Shown: positions 48,085 through 58,832 of the stretch, one piece after another
Numbering within the stretch: the first letter of the stretch is position 1
How the letters are laid out: every line of letters starts with the position of its first letter
Origin: Microcebus murinus
Taxonomy: Eukaryota > Chordata > Mammalia > Primates > Cheirogaleidae
Reading direction: 5' to 3'
Assembly (NCBI RefSeq): GCF_040939455.1
Contig: NC_134124.1
Location: forward strand, 34,608,638-34,672,637
DNA: 64,000 nucleotides
Position numbers and translations under genes: made by a program
The notes under the pieces: generated by a model
Database searches by the model: none
What the model was told of the DNA's origin: nothing
The model's input: the letters and a program-made list of their open reading frames with translations, nothing else

Positions 48085-48246
48085 TTATCTGGAGATGTAA
48101 GTGTATGTTCTGGAAGGAGAACGGGTCTCATTCTGGGCACTGGGAGGCACATTTAAGAAATCCCAAATCAAAATAGTGTCATCATGGGAACTACTGATGA
48201 TCTGAAACTCATCAAACTGTAGCCGAAACACACGTCCAGAATGTTC
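48085..48246 (-). CDS. FBXW11: FBXW11 last coding exon with stop codon (WD40 blade 7 and C-terminal tail)
   Basis: The exon runs 48246-48060 (187 nt); the coding part is the first 162 nt. It encodes [20 protein letters not shown], then [10 protein letters not shown], then [16 protein letters not shown] and YTYISR-stop (TAA at 48087-48085). The acceptor is tttcatag. The Arg of HSGRVF corresponds to degron-contact residue Arg521 of beta-TrCP1. FQIISSS and the NVPPSAQNE tail are diagnostic of FBXW11, since BTRC has FQIVSSS and NDPAAQAE. The remaining 25 nt (48084-48060) are 3' UTR and end in TTTCAG before a strong GTGAGT donor, so the stop lies in the penultimate exon. Confidence 0.96.
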
Positions 48247-49304
48247 CTATGAAATTTAACAGAATAATGAAGAAAATGAGATGAAAATGAAATCTTCCCA
48301 ATCCCTGTATCTCACAATGAGGGATTTAGCACAAACTGAAAATACAGCAGCTTATCCAGGCTTCCTAGATAATTTTCCAGAATTTACTGAGCTTTGTCCT
48401 TCACCCTAAGAACAAATACTTTTCTTTTCTTTCTAGGCCTTTTTTTCTATTAAACTTTGTATCCTAGATCCTAGCCCATTTATATGTCAAAGAAGATCAA
48501 CTCACAAAGGACCTTAGAAAGGTAAACAAACAATATTTAATATATATTCTTGATACACTGTAAAACCTAGAACTGAAAGGATAGGTTGTTTTTTATTTAA
48601 CACAACCAAGAATATCTACCTTAAACCACAGCCAACATCAAAATTTATGGTTAAACAATAGAGCATTCCCATTAAAATAAAGAAGAAAACAATAATAGCC
48701 CTAACTACGGTCCTGCATGTTCTAGTAAAGCAGGAAGTAAAGAAATTGAAATTAAAAGTAGACTACTGAAAATAAGACAAATCTATCAGTATTTTCAAAT
48801 GACTATCTCCTCAAAAATATAACATAACCAACCAGACTATTAGAAATAATGAGCTTGGTAAAGTTGCTAAAACAAAATTAACATATAAAAATAAAGTATT
48901 CCTATATGCCAAAGCTATAATCCATAAAAATAGAGATTGAGGGGAAATTCCACCTTAGTAAAAAAAGGTGGTGTGTTATCAAAATGTAATACAACCACAG
49001 ATAGCCACATTAAAAAAATCTCCCGAACCTACAGGAAGAAAACACTGCATGCTCTGTGAGGAGACCAGCCCACTTACAAATGAGGAAGCCTGCGTTCATC
49101 TCTTAAGGTACATTATTACTCCCTCAGGAAAGAGCTCACAGTAATGTAGATGTCAAATATTCTGATTTTGGAAATTCAACAGTGAATTTCTCTGAAGGCA
49201 TGCCGTGAGATACAAGCTTTCCTGAGACACAGTGAGACAGGGCTATCTGCAGACTGTCACCCTCCAGCACAGGGAACCGATTCCCGATTCAAGAGATCAC
49301 CTAC

Positions 49305-49383
49305 CACCAATGTGCGCAGACATAATGTGCTTGCTGGGGCTCGAGGGTCTAGAGCAGCTTGCAAGTCCCAAACTTTAATTTTC
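49305..49383 (-). CDS. FBXW11: FBXW11 coding exon (WD40 blade 6)
   Basis: This short 79-nt exon completes the Gly codon (GG|G) and encodes [18 protein letters not shown] followed by TLCLRTLV, ending at a codon boundary before a GTAGGT donor. The acceptor is cctttctag. Gln after WDL and Ser after RAPA are the FBXW11 residues; BTRC has Val and Gly. The exon is too short to stand out as an ORF and was found by walking from the neighbouring exons. Confidence 0.94.
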
Positions 49384-49945
49384 CTAGAAAGGAAAATGAG
49401 ATTGTAATTAGTGAAAAAGTTAACATTTTATATTGCCAAGCATTTCCTTGACAAAAAGGAGTGCATTTGAACTGTTTATTATAAAAGCTAACGCTTTTGT
49501 TTTTACAAATTATTTGAACCAATTATACTTGATTTTGAAAAAAAAACCTACACATTCTCAGAACTGCAGAAATTTTGAAAAAATATTATTTTAAAAGAGA
49601 CAAGAAAACAACTTCAGGTTGTCTAAATTCAATTCCTAACTCGATAATCTATGTCATCAAATTCATTAATCGGGGGATCTCTAGAGCTGAGTAGGTGCTG
49701 CTGACAGACAGCTCTGTGTGAAATTCCAAGGATATCTTTCTCCAAATTAAACCAGTGCTGAGAGTTAGTAATAGGAGTATAAACAGACCAACTAATCCAT
49801 TTGTGAAGTATATATAAGGTCATCTTGAAAGGTTTACAATTGCCATTTGCTCATTTTAAAAGTTGTGAGGCGTTTTAAAGAGGATTTGTTCAATTTACAA
49901 AAGGGGGAAAAGAAATTTATTGATCTCTCTCTACATACCCACCTC

Positions 49946-50025
<80 letters not shown>

Positions 50026-50037
50026 GGGGGGGGGGGG
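49946..50037 (+). repeat. compound microsatellite (CT)n(CA)n(G)14
   Basis: An uninterrupted ct run, then about 28 ca units to 50023, then 14 G. It is read in FBXW11 pre-mRNA as C14, (TG)n, (AG)n. Frames here are spurious. Confidence 0.97.
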
Positions 50038-50149
50038 TGCATGGAGAGCAAGCGCGCATGCCTGGCTTAATTTAGGGCTAAGGCAAAGAACTGAATCCCC
50101 TCGCTCTCCCCTCCCCCTCCCACCTAAGCTACTCCCAGAGTTTACAATG

Positions 50150-50335
50150 ATGGTTAAAAGCATACGTTTAGGAACCACAGTGGCTCTGCTTCTGTGTAAC
50201 TTGGGGCAAGATTTAGTTCACCTTTAAGGGCCTGCAGGTTCTCACCTGACTAAGTGGTAAAATAGTATTTAACATCTACTGTTACATAAAAAGTACCTAG
50301 CACATGACCTGGCACATACAGAATTGCTTAATGTA
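50150..50335 (+). mobile_element. MIR SINE
   Basis: 'cttctgtgtaacttggggca', 'aagtacctagcacatgacct' and 'ggcacatacagaattgctta' are a sense MIR ending about 60 bp from an exon. Confidence 0.75.
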
Positions 50336-50397
50336 CAGCACTTCTTTTTCTTCTTGATATACCTATAACAACGCATTTGAAAATCTGAAACACATAC

Positions 50398-50508
50398 CCA
50401 TCATAGGCCCCACTGACAATCCTCTTGTTATCAAACCGGATGCATCTGACCAATTCTTCATGTCCTTCTAGGACTCTTAAACAGGCACCACATTCGATAT
50501 CCCAGAGC
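50398..50508 (-). CDS. FBXW11: FBXW11 coding exon (WD40 blades 5-6)
   Basis: This 111-nt exon completes the split Arg codon and encodes [20 protein letters not shown] followed by [17 protein letters not shown], ending after GAT GG at a GTATGT donor. The acceptor is cattcaag. It contains the strongest functional marker in the window: the Arg of ELVRCIRF is equivalent to beta-TrCP1 Arg474, whose mutation is widely used to abolish substrate binding, and the Tyr of GAYDG corresponds to Tyr488. Reading past the donor soon hits a stop, which confirms the exon end. Confidence 0.96.
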
Positions 50509-52364
50509 CTTGAATGAAAAACAGACCTCTGTGAAACAATTTCCCACACAATTCACACTATCCTCAAGCTCTTCCTATCCATCCCATACTATGAGGTTTT
50601 TCAGTGTCCTTGAGTTCTTTATTTCTATCTCACTTCCATCCACACTACACATATAAAGCTGCACATGTACATTTATACCATTTGTGTTCTTAAGCACTAA
50701 CTTAGGAGGAACCCTTACTTTTCACTCACTGTATTTTCTTATATATGGTTTGAAACTGTTTTTAATCATGTTCATGTGTTAGTATTTAAATAAGATCAAC
50801 AAACAAGAAGCTTCAATTGTATTTAGTTCCTAGGCATTCTCCTGCTATCTCAGTGGATGAAACCATGTAGCCAAATGGTTTAGGAAGGATTTTTCTGGGG
50901 AGACAGAGATTGCAGGCAGTAAAGGAGAAAAAGTATGTCTGGAGTAAGGAGGGTGGGGGGATATTACGTACAGCCAAGGGGTTAAGCTTTCCACCCCAGG
51001 CACCTCTAGCCTGGAGTCCATGAGGCCAGCTAAGGTTAGAACTGGTGGACTAGCATGGTGGTCTCCCTCTCCTGATGAGACTTAGTGACACCCCTTCCTT
51101 ACTATATGCTAGGGTTGGCTGGTTTACAAAGTCACAGAGGGAAATTCATTAGGTATATGCAAGTGTTTTGGAAGTATAAACCCATTGACCACACCAAGCC
51201 TTTTTCTCTGCATATGATTTATATAACAATTCTGGAATTAGAGATTTTTTTCTTTTCTTCCCTATTATGATTGATTTTTCTACATTATTTGCAAAAGAAA
51301 TCACAGCTAACTAGCTGTATAAAACAAACTAATTCTATCATGAATATTTGTTAGGCTCTCTCCACCAGTAACTCCTATCATACATCCAATGAACACTTTA
51401 CCACAGTTGCCCTCAGGAAATCTTCTTAGTGTTAGTAATGAATTTCTCTAATCTGTGATCAGAGCCATTCAGCACTGCCACTAGTGGTTCCCTTCTATGA
51501 ACTACAGAGCAACACACATTATTATTAAAACCTCACAGATTACAATGAGGAAATTAACTGTTTATTGATGAAACATTAAGCAATACCACAAAGCATGATG
51601 AACATAGTAGAACAAAGATTTAAGCTCTAAAGTTAAATCTTTATGATATCTTAAAACCTAAAATGATAAAAGTTAACAGCAGTTATAGCTTTTTTGCTGT
51701 TGTTTTCTTTTTTAATAATCTTGAACCCAATCTTTATTTTGCCCAAACATTAGGCAATTTGGTTATAAATGCCAAAATTATAGTGACTTATGTAAAGCTA
51801 CTAGCCTGTACTGGGATATATGCTAGTAAAAATGACTTGCAATAATTAAATAGACATTTAAGGGATGTTGTTAATAAGATATAAAATGTCTAAGGTTAGT
51901 CATATTTACTAGAAAGCAAGAAGACTGAGTGTGAGGAAGAGAAAAGGGTGGTGAAACAAACTACCTAGCAGGAACGGATGATTTTGTAATACAGTCTTGG
52001 GAAAGAAAAATAAAGTGTACTCCCATCTGTTGGGGAGGAAGGTGGGAGCTCACAGGTAAGGGAAATCAGAGTGAATAGGGCTGGAACGTTCTGGTCTGTT
52101 CCAAAGTGCTTGGGTATTAAGTGATCCTGGGTGGAGTAGAGGTTATAAAACTTTGTGTACCAGGGGAATCTTGGAAGAACACTCCAGGCATACAGTTTTC
52201 CCACTTGAGTATGCAGATCCAAATAGAGTTCTAAAAGTTACCTAAAGCTTTCTCATCTGAAGCATCCCATTTACTCCTGAGTTGTCCGAGCATTAGGACT
52301 GGGAGATGAGCCAACACTATGGCAAAAATAAGCCTGCCGTGTCAGCAGACTAACTTCTACCCAC
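50509..52364 (-). other. FBXW11: FBXW11 intron, repeat-poor
   Basis: This is 1.86 kb between the exons for blades 4-5 and 5-6. I recognise no interspersed repeat, RNA gene or ORF of interest. It is AT-rich, ordinary intron sequence. Confidence 0.7.
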
Positions 52365-52483
52365 CTAATGGTATTATCTGATGATCCGCTAACAACCAGC
52401 CGATCCCTGTACTGGAGACAGGCAATGCCTCGCTTGTGCCCATTCAGAGTACGAACAAATTCACAGGTACTCGTGCTCCAGAC
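52365..52483 (-). CDS. FBXW11: FBXW11 coding exon (WD40 blades 4-5)
   Basis: This 119-nt exon begins in phase 0 (GTC TGG AGC, VWS) after the acceptor ttatacag and ends ATT AG at a GTGGGT donor, so the Arg codon is split. It encodes [20 protein letters not shown] followed by [20 protein letters not shown]. Arg431, Gly432 and Ala434 of beta-TrCP1, which line the substrate pocket, correspond to R, G and A in [13 protein letters not shown] is the FBXW11 form (BTRC has VWNTS). The size and phase equal those of the 58018-58136 exon, as expected for repeat-derived WD40 exons. Confidence 0.95.
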
Positions 52484-53103
52484 CTGTATAACAAATTAGC
52501 AATAGTTTTAAGAATGAAGGCAGAAAAGTTCTCCCACAATATACCTTTAAAACAAAAGAGTAAGCTTCTGAGAATGACTCAAATATGTGATTATAAAATA
52601 TGGTCTCTTCTAACTCAAAGGTGGGAGGGCTGGGGAAAAACTGGACAGCATAAAATTTTCTTGGCCACTAAGTGACAAAACTGGAATGAAATATGGAGGG
52701 AAGCAGTAAAGTCTCCAAGCTTTGAGATATTTACAAAGAGACCATCTCCTGGATGGCTGAGACGCTCATTTGCCTGGAAGAAAGAGTTTGTGCCAGATTT
52801 TATGTTTTTACATCAGCTGACTTCTCGAACCCAACGTAACTGATGTAAAAAAGCTTCACCTTTCATATCTTCCTCTTTCCCAGCATAGTTTCATGAACAG
52901 CCTCATTTATTTGGACTCATTACTCCTAATATTAGGTATATGGAATATCATTTCTTTTATGAAATCATCTGCAAGACTTAGATGTTCATAGATATCTTAA
53001 TATAAAACAAATAAGGAAATACAAAGCAATCTGAATTATTTTATCAGCTGCTTGTATAGATGAATGAAATAAATACACATCCACATACAAAAGAATGGAG
53101 TTA

Positions 53104-53147
53104 TCCTTCTGAGTTGGCTGTGGAAAAAAAAAAAAAAAAAAAAAAAA
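53104..53147 (+). mobile_element. 44-bp retroposed insert ending in poly(A)
   Basis: The 17-bp perfect repeat acaaaagaatggagtta (53087-53103, 53148-53164) flanks a 20-nt body, tccttctgagttggctgtgg, and a run of about 24 A. This is an extremely truncated LINE-mediated insertion. Confidence 0.8.
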
Positions 53148-53714
53148 ACAAAAGAATGGAGTTAGACCTCCCACCTCACACCATATTTAAAATTTTAATT
53201 CAAAATGGATCAAAGAGCTAAATGTAAGAGCTGAAACTAACTCTTAGAAGAAAACCTAAGAGCAAATATTTTTGGCCTTGGATTAAGCAATGCTTTCCTA
53301 GTACCACAAAAGTGCAAGCAACAAAGAAAAAAATTAATAAATTAGACATCATCAAAATTAAAATCCTTTGTGATTCAAAGGATACCACCAAGAAAGTAAA
53401 CAAGATAAGCTACAGAATGGGAGAAAATATTTGTATATCATACATCTGAAAAGTGACTCGTATTCAGAATATACAAAGAACTTTGACAACTCAACAATAA
53501 AAGGACAATTACCAATTTCTTAAATAGGCAACAGATTTGAATAGAAATTTTCCAAAGAAAGTATACAAATGACTGATAAGCAAATGAAAAAAATACTCAA
53601 TATCATTAGTCATTGGGGAATATAAGGCAAAACCACAGAGATACCACTGCACACAATTAGGACAGCTATATAAGACAGATAAAAAAATTTTGGCAAGAAT
53701 ATGGAGAAATCCTC

Positions 53715-53941
53715 CAGGCTGATATTATGGCACAGCTGTTTTGCAGTAAGGCCCAAACCTTCTTGACTTCCAGGCACTGGTCTTGTACCAAATAGTGAGA
53801 CAGTAAGAATTTACAAATTCTAGTTGTTCAGCTTCCACACTACCCACTCTAAAGTTTGATGCTACACTGCCTATAGGGCTAAGTACCAGAATGCTATCTA
53901 GTACTGGTCATAAAAAGAAGGTTCTTTGAGTAAGTTCAAAG
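53715..53941. other. unidentified 227-bp insert in an L1
   Basis: L1 sequence stops after gagaaa and resumes at cctcatacactactggtagg. Between lies non-L1 sequence starting caggctgatattatggcaca and ending taagttcaaag. A 5-bp repeat, tcctc, is on both sides (53710-53714, 53942-53946). No poly(A). Family not identified. Confidence 0.5.
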
Positions 53942-54349
53942 TCCTCATACACTACTGGTAGGGCTGTAAAGTGGTACAACCATTTTGGAAAACCGTTTGG
54001 CAGTTCCTTAAAATGTTAAAGACAAAATTATTATCCCCAAAGAAGTGAAAATACACTCAAAAACTTTTACACAAATGTTTATAGCAGCATTATTCATAAT
54101 AGCCAAAAAATGGACACAACCAAAATGTCAATCAACTGATAAACAAAATGTGGTATATCCACACAATGGAATTTTATTCAGCCATTAGAAGGAATGAAGT
54201 ACTGATTATGCTACAATGTACATGGATGAACCTTGACAACACTATGCTAAATAAAAGAAGCCAGACACAAAAAGGCCACATATTGTATGATTCCATTTAT
54301 ATGAAATGTTTAGAATAGGTAAATCCATAGAGACAAAAAGTAGATTAGC

Positions 54350-54669
<320 letters not shown>

Positions 54670-54902
54670 AAAGTAGATTAGCAATCGCCAGGGACTGGGA
54701 GGCAAGAGTAGGGGTTGAATGCTAATGAATATGATGTTTTTATAGAGGGTGATTAAAATGTTCTCAAACTAGACAGTAGTGATGTTATACTACGCACACA
54801 GAGGTGTAGTAAATGCCACTAAATTGCGCCCTTTAAAATGCTGACTCTTATGGTATGGAAATTATAGCTCAGTAAAGCTGTTTTAAAAAATAAAGGAAAG
54901 CT

Positions 54903-55225
54903 GGCTGGGCTCGGTGGCTCACGCCTGTAATCCTAGCACTCTGGGAGGCCAAGGCAGTGGATTGCTCGAGGTCAGGAGTTTGGAACCAGCCTGAGCGAGA
55001 TCCTGTCTCTACTAAAGATAGAAAGAAATTAATTGACCAACTAAAATATATATATACAAAAAAATTTTAGCCAGGCATGGTGGTACATGCCTGTAGTCCC
55101 AGCTACTTGGGAGGCTGAAGCAGTAGGATTGCTTGAGCCCAGGAGTTTGAGGTTACTGTGATTTACTGTGAGCTAGGCTGATGCCATGGCACTCTAGCTC
55201 GGGCAACAGAGTGAGGCTCTGTCTC

Positions 55226-55253
<28 letters not shown>
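54903..55253 (+). mobile_element. Alu SINE, lemur type
   Basis: Starts ggctgggctcggtggctcac and has a 28-nt A tail followed by (TA)n to 55273. The short duplication gaaagct is at 54896-54902 and 55274-55280. The right arm carries a small duplication (ttactgtgatttactgtgag). Confidence 0.93.
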
Positions 55254-55270
<17 letters not shown>

Positions 55271-55384
55271 TATGAAAGCTAAAATTCAAAAAAGTTAAGA
55301 TGGATGTTGGAATCAGAACTGCATTTACCAGATCCTATGAATCACCCTAGTCTACAACTGCTTGTCACATACCTGCCTCCCACC

Positions 55385-55500
55385 TACCACATGCTAAGCT
55401 TCTTAAAGGCAGGAAGAAGTTGTTCTTGTTCATCATTATATCTCCAGCATCCAGCCCAAGGTCTATGGTATGGCAAGCTTTCAAAATTAGATGAGTAAGT
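55385..55500 (+). mobile_element. L2 LINE 3' end
   Basis: 'aagcttcttaaaggcaggaa', 'atatctccagcatccagccc' and 'ggcaagctttcaaaatta' fit the L2 terminus. Confidence 0.6.
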
Positions 55501-55504
55501 CAAA

Positions 55505-55695
55505 TCTAATATATGCCACTAACTAGTTGTGTGATCACCAACACAATTCTTCACTCTCCTGAGCCACATCTATAAAACAGGGCAATACTTATCTCAGAGT
55601 ACCTCAATACCTAACATGCTGGTGACAGTTAACTGAGATGTAATGTAAAGCTTCTAGCACACAGTACATGCTCAATAAGCTAGTTCTCTTCCCTT
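55505..55695 (+). mobile_element. MIR SINE
   Basis: 'gccactaactagttgtgtga', 'cacatctataaaacagggca' and 'cagtacatgctcaataagct' are a full sense MIR. Confidence 0.75.
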
Positions 55696-55937
55696 TAAAA
55701 ATGTGATCAAGAATGTCATTTCATGAAATAGAAGATTATTCTCTCTTCTGGACCTGGGACTTTTCTTCCAACCTTGCTTAGGACTCTAGAAGCATGTAGA
55801 GTGGGATGGCCTCCAGGGCTCATGAACACAAACAGAGAAGAATTAAGATCTTGCCAGGTACCAGGTTGGCATAAGCCACCTCTGCTTTCTCTCTATTCAA
55901 AAAGGGACATGAGCCAACAGGGTTATAACACACTTAC

Positions 55938-56187
55938 TTTGATGGTCCTGTCACCAGAAGCAGACACGATGTACTTATCGTCAAAGTCTACTACATTGAC
56001 AGCAGCACGGTGGCCAACCAGGACCCGGCGTAAAGTGATATCCGTGGCAGAAGCCATGTCCCACACAGCAATGGAACGGTCCTTGGAACAGGTCACCATC
56101 AATCCATTGCTGAAGCGTAAGTGCAATACAGCTTCATTGTGGTGGATCAATGTGTTAAGAACTTCACCCGTGTTCACATCCCAAACT
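55938..56187 (-). CDS. FBXW11: FBXW11 coding exon (WD40 blades 2-4)
   Basis: This 250-nt exon completes the split Arg codon (AG|A). It encodes [16 protein letters not shown] through to SASGDRTIK and stops exactly at a codon boundary before a GTAAGT donor. The acceptor is tctcacctag. It carries two complete WD motifs (VWD and AVWD) with their GH/HH turns. Degron-contact positions of beta-TrCP1 that are preserved are Leu351 (VLHLRF), Lys365 (CSKDRS), Asn394 (AVNVVDF), and Gly408 and Arg410 (SGDRT). The segment SATDITLRR is the FBXW11 form; BTRC has Pro in place of Ala. Flanking sequence outside the exon loses all similarity at both splice sites. Confidence 0.95.
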
Positions 56188-57404
56188 CTAGGTGAGAAGA
56201 GAAAAGGATGATGCTTAATTATTGAAACAGCCAGGAAAAGATTCTGGTATTTGATCACCAGTATCTGAGCTCTAGGTCCATTCTTAATGAACCTAAGGAC
56301 ATGCTTGAAAGGAGCCTCCAGAAGCAATTTCTTTGCTGAGAAGTGGCGAGACAGTTTCAGAGAAGGTAGCTAATTGTGGCTCTGCTCAAGTTCAGGTGTA
56401 TTTAACAGTCAGGTATTCAGGAATGGTGTTTGAAGGCTTGTGCTGATGGCAGAAAGTTAATCCTCAAGAAAGTGGGCTTTGCAGTGAGTATGAGATGACA
56501 AGAAGGAGGCTTGATGGCTGAGGAATAAAGGATAGTTCCAAGCATAGGGTTCTTATTGACCTCTGACTGACAGGCCTCTAAGTCTATTATTTCTCCACTG
56601 CACACTGGAGACTGTAAGTCATGACATCTCATTAATCACCACACTCACATCTTTATCCAGCTGTTTATAGACAGAGCCAGGGTCTCCCACTTGGTTCACA
56701 CTTAAGACACAGAGTTTTTAGGGGGAGCCTTCCACATCATAGTTTTTCCTTATCTGAAACCTCAGTCTCCTAAGAGGGCAAGTTCATACAAAGAGAAAAC
56801 ATTCAGGCCTCTAAGGCTGAGACATGGTATCTGGCAGAAGTAGTGGCCTAGAAGCACTTAATCTGGGAAAGCATAGTAGCTATGCTTCAAACAGGGTTAG
56901 TAAAGAGTCTAGGAGTGTACCAAGAGGTCAGTAACCAAAACTAACTTAAGGAGAGGAGTGAAAAAGGGGAGAACAGGGGAACCCAAGGAGAGATTCAGTA
57001 ACTATTCCTGTCTCTTAGGTGCATGGGCCTATAAAACAATCCTCTTCAAGTATTTGACTCAGCCCAGAAGATGCATTTCCTTTTCTTCCACATTTCCTCC
57101 AAGCCACCAGCATCCAGCTGAGGCTTTACCGCATGACCTCTAGTTCTGATGGACTCATCACTACACTCAACTCCAAAGCCCATCTGATGTGGGAAAATGT
57201 CCTTGTCCCAGAGGTATAGGAGTGGATCTCAGTAACATTCCCTTTCTACTCTCAACTCCCAACTAGCAGTCATTGCTTCTCTTCTACTATGGAACATTAC
57301 CATTTTCATCTTTATCACTCTGCCCCTGGGTGGCAACTGAAAACCAGTGTCTCCACTCTTAGAAAGGCTACATATACAGTCATGACCAACAACAATCAGA
57401 GGCT

Positions 57405-57570
57405 CAAAGTTTATTGACTAAGTGACTCTGGGGAAATTATTTAACCTCTCTGGTCTTAGTTTTCTAGGACAAACTATGATAATGAAGGTAATATCTATCT
57501 ACTCAGAAAGGTTGATATGAGAACTCAACAGGATAACATTATACAAAATATCTAGTATACTACCTGTCTC
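57405..57570 (+). mobile_element. MIR SINE
   Basis: 'aagtgactctggggaaatta', 'tttaacctctctggtcttag' and 'atgagaactcaacaggataa' are a sense MIR. Confidence 0.7.
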
Positions 57571-57865
57571 TCAAACTTTACTTTCCCTATGTCCCCCAAA
57601 GATTCTGCAAACTGCTTCTGACTCTTTCAGTATTTATAAGTTGGTGCCCATCACACTCTTAGAACAGCAGCCTTCCTTTGCTCTGCTCTGGACCACGGTT
57701 TCCCGAAAGGAGAAACCTACACTAATACTAGGTAATATGTTCTTATAAGGAAAGCATGTTGTCATCTGTATGATGTATGTCAATGGGAATAGGACACACT
57801 CAACAAAAATTAGCTTTCCTGCTTAACTTGCTCAAACACATCTACATCAAAAGTAATTCAAAATA

Positions 57866-57910
57866 TGTATGTATATATTCAAAATATGTATGTATGTATG
57901 TATATGTATC
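57866..57910 (+). repeat. ATGT-type microsatellite
   Basis: Imperfect repeats of atgt (atgtatgtatatattcaaaa, atgtatgtatgtatgtatat), including a local duplication. Confidence 0.85.
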
Positions 57911-58017
57911 TAAAGCATGTAAAAATGTACGCAGTTTGTATGTGCCTCTCCAAGAGGAGCGTGTGAATCTCGGCCTCTTCATGGAAGGCTTTAGATAAAT
58001 GAAACCAGATCACTTAC

Positions 58018-58136
58018 CTCACTGTAGAATCTGAAGAACCAGTTACAATGACACGTTCATCATACTGGAGACAGAGGACAGAGCCTGTGTGTCCTGTTAA
58101 CACCTTCAAACATTCCAGGCTGGTTTTATCCCATAT
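58018..58136 (-). CDS. FBXW11: FBXW11 coding exon (WD40 blades 1-2)
   Basis: This 119-nt exon reads [20 protein letters not shown] and continues to the GSSDSTVR motif. It begins in phase 0 after an acceptor (tctcaatag) and ends after two bases of the Arg codon at a GTAAGT donor. It closes one WD blade (the IWD strand) and starts the next (GH...). In the beta-TrCP1 structure the residues numbered Ser309, Leu311 and Ser325 contact the phosphodegron. The equivalent Ser, Leu and Ser are all present here, in GSVLCL and GSSDS. The preceding exon, which should end in ...SIK, is outside the window. The reading frame is open throughout and matches known FBXW11 without a gap. Confidence 0.95.
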
Positions 58137-58512
58137 CTATTGAGACAAGATCAAACACAAAAAGTGATTCAGTATATCACATTTTGATGAATGTTACTGT
58201 CCCACCTTGTGATCTGAATCATAAAACAAAACATACTTGTGTTACAGTAAATAAAAAAAGTTAAATATCAAACAGGTAAGAAATGACAAATAAGAATAGA
58301 GACAAAATTGATTAGAACTACCAGGATAGATGTGATATTTTGTTTAATTTGTACCCTTAGCTTTTGTACTCATTATACTTAACAGCCTTATAAAAGGGAT
58401 TTTTTAAAATAAAATCTGTGAAGAGTTGGCTCACCCCCTGAAAAACGTTGTAACATCTATTAAGACCTTCTAAAAATGCATACCCATGTTTATTTATAAA
58501 AATTAAAAATAG

Positions 58513-58832
58513 ATGGGAGGCCGAGGCAGGCGGATTGCTCAAGGTCAGGAGTTCAAAACCAGCCTGAGCAAGAGCAAGACCCTGTCTCTACTATAAATAG
58601 AAAGAAATTAATTGGCCAACTAATATATATAGAAAAAATTAGCCAGGCATGGTGGTACATGCTTGTAGTCCCAGCTACTCAGGAGGCTGAGGCAGGAGGA
58701 TTGCTTGAGCCCAGGAGTTTGAGGTTGCTGTGAGCTAGGCTGACGCCACAGCACTCACTCTAGCCTGGGCAACAAAGTGAGACCCTGTCTCAAAAATAAT
58801 GATAATAAATAATAATAATTAAAAAAATAAAT
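58513..58832 (+). mobile_element. Alu SINE, lemur type, 5'-truncated at insertion
   Basis: Starts inside the left arm (atgggaggccgaggcaggcg), so the first ~37 nt are absent. It is still flanked by the duplication aaattaaaaatag (ending 58512; second copy 58833-58845). The tail is aat/aaat-rich. Confidence 0.9.

Larger units (their letters stand above)
56188..58017 (-). other. FBXW11: FBXW11 intron
   Basis: This is 1.83 kb between two coding exons. It contains a MIR (57405-57570) and a short ATGT-type microsatellite (about 57866-57910). The rest shows nothing recognisable. Confidence 0.7.

Noticed and set aside
49847..50227. 126-codon plus-strand frame with TH repeats
   Set aside because: Translation of the CT/CA microsatellite.
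50328..50549. 73-codon minus-strand frame as a stand-alone small gene
   Set aside because: Its centre is the FBXW11 blade 5-6 exon. Both ends run into intron beyond clear AG and GT splice sites.
55923..56327. 134-codon minus-strand frame as a complete gene
   Set aside because: Only 56187-55938 is exon; the N-terminal part is intron before the acceptor.
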